Positions 6,841 through 7,106 of a stretch of 7,106 nt of DNA are shown here, in pieces (the first letter of the stretch is position 1; each line of letters begins with the position of its first letter). This DNA comes from JACPNA01 sp964429715 (GTDB taxonomy: Archaea; Nanobdellota; Nanobdellia; Woesearchaeales; GW2011-AR9). Location of the stretch: assembly GCA_964429715.1 (NCBI GenBank), contig CAYSCV010000072.1, positions 1-7,106 on the forward strand, given 5' to 3'. The notes beneath the pieces are model-generated. The model had not been told where the DNA came from and made no database searches. It saw only the letters and a list, made by a program, of their open reading frames with translations. The translations under genes and the position numbers were made by a program.

Positions 6841-7106
6841 GCAATTAACGTATGGAATTAGGCGAAGTTTTTGCCATCGAAAAAATCCCCTGGTGAAACA
6901 GAGCTGAAATTGAATTTGGGAAATGTCCCGAGCTGAGGGACTTTCCGCATAGTTGCTGTTTGCCGACCCGACCGTAGCGACGAGAGTAATATTTCGTTAT
7001 CAAATAGCGAGGGAGCGAAGGGAGAGCGCAGCGGGGCTTGAGCCGCAGCGAAAGAGTTTTTTCAGCGCCGAGAAGGTAGGGGCTGCCGTAGTTTTGCAAA
7101 TTGAAT
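6841..7106. other. Non-coding stretch with a G+C-rich, repeat-like right half
   Basis: I see no convincing gene here. The segment from about 6950 to 7080 is 50-60% G+C by count, against well under 40% in the adjacent PQ-loop gene. It carries seven copies of AGCG between 6976 and 7067, purine-rich tracts (GCGAGGGAGCGAAGGGAGAG, 7007-7026), and a small GC hairpin (GCGG 7031-7034 with CCGC 7043-7046, or GGC-TTGA-GCC inside it) about 10 nt before a run of six T at 7057-7062. The word AAATTGAAT occurs at 6907-6915 and again at 7098-7106. An 84-codon TTG-start frame on the minus strand (6845-7099) is open, but its Ser/Arg/Leu-rich translation resembles no family I know and looks like chance reading through GC-rich sequence. 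A dispersed intergenic repeat or a structured RNA are the main options. Confidence 0.45.
6919..6946. repeat. Inverted repeat with 10-bp stem and 7-nt loop
   Basis: The arms GGAAATGTCCC (6919-6929) and GGGACTTTCC (6937-6946) pair over 10 bp with a single bulged T at 6924, around the loop GAGCTGA. The loop word GAGCTGA is repeated just upstream at 6901-6907. No T run follows directly on either strand, so a simple intrinsic terminator is unlikely. It could be a helix of a structured RNA or part of a repeat element. Confidence 0.6.

Noticed and set aside
6845..7099. 84-codon minus-strand frame with a TTG start in the tail
   Set aside because: The start is weak, no Shine-Dalgarno or TATA context is apparent within the window, the translation matches no family I know, and it crosses a hairpin and low-complexity GC-rich sequence. 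Chance openness is more likely.
6841..7106. RNase P RNA, suggested by GGAAAGTCC on the minus strand at about 6938-6946
   Set aside because: The match is part of a simple hairpin arm. The other conserved RNase P blocks are not found around it.
6841..7106. tRNA gene or SRP RNA in the tail
   Set aside because: No T-loop GTTCRA, no CCA-side acceptor pairing and no SRP helix 8 motif were found on either strand.
1..7106. CRISPR array, insertion sequence or phage genes
   Set aside because: No regularly spaced repeats, no transposase or integrase motifs and no terminal inverted repeats around a gene were seen.

Overview
The window looks like a piece of an AT-rich archaeal chromosome. The firmest evidence is a full-length GatE, the archaea-specific subunit of the GatDE glutamyl-tRNA(Gln) amidotransferase. 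A COG1031-type radical SAM protein, found mostly in archaea, lies directly downstream of it. TATA-like boxes about 27-30 bp upstream of start codons, with little use of Shine-Dalgarno sites, also fit an archaeon. A DPANN-type lineage such as Woesearchaeota is a guess from overall style only.

Layout: (1) bases 1-947, minus strand, a COG1031 radical SAM protein whose C-terminal part runs off the left edge. (2) 975-2813, minus, gatE, 27 bp upstream of the radical SAM gene with no clear terminator between them, so probably one transcript. (3) 2814-2915, a spacer with an oligo-T terminator candidate for the gene above and a TATA-like box for gatE. (4) 2916-4451, minus, a cytoplasmic coiled-coil protein ending in an apparently intact GGDEF diguanylate cyclase domain with I-site. 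(5) 4452-4530, a compact divergent promoter with a palindromic TATA box that could serve both directions. (6) 4531-6492, plus, a compact Ski2/Mtr4-type DExH RNA helicase. (7) 6523-6807, minus, a small three-helix PQ-loop membrane protein convergent with the helicase. (8) about 6808-7106, a stretch without a convincing gene, whose right-hand part is much richer in G+C and contains hairpins and repeated AGCG motifs.

The known roles fall into translation (GatE), RNA metabolism (helicase) and second-messenger signalling (GGDEF protein). The radical SAM and PQ-loop proteins have no assignable function. No single pathway ties all the genes together. The least expected items are a seemingly active diguanylate cyclase in an archaeon, an Mtr4/Ski2-like helicase without the arch insertion, and the G+C-rich structured tail. 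From about 1 to 6500 the plus strand is richer in G than C whichever strand is coding, which gives the plus- and minus-strand genes different codon endings.
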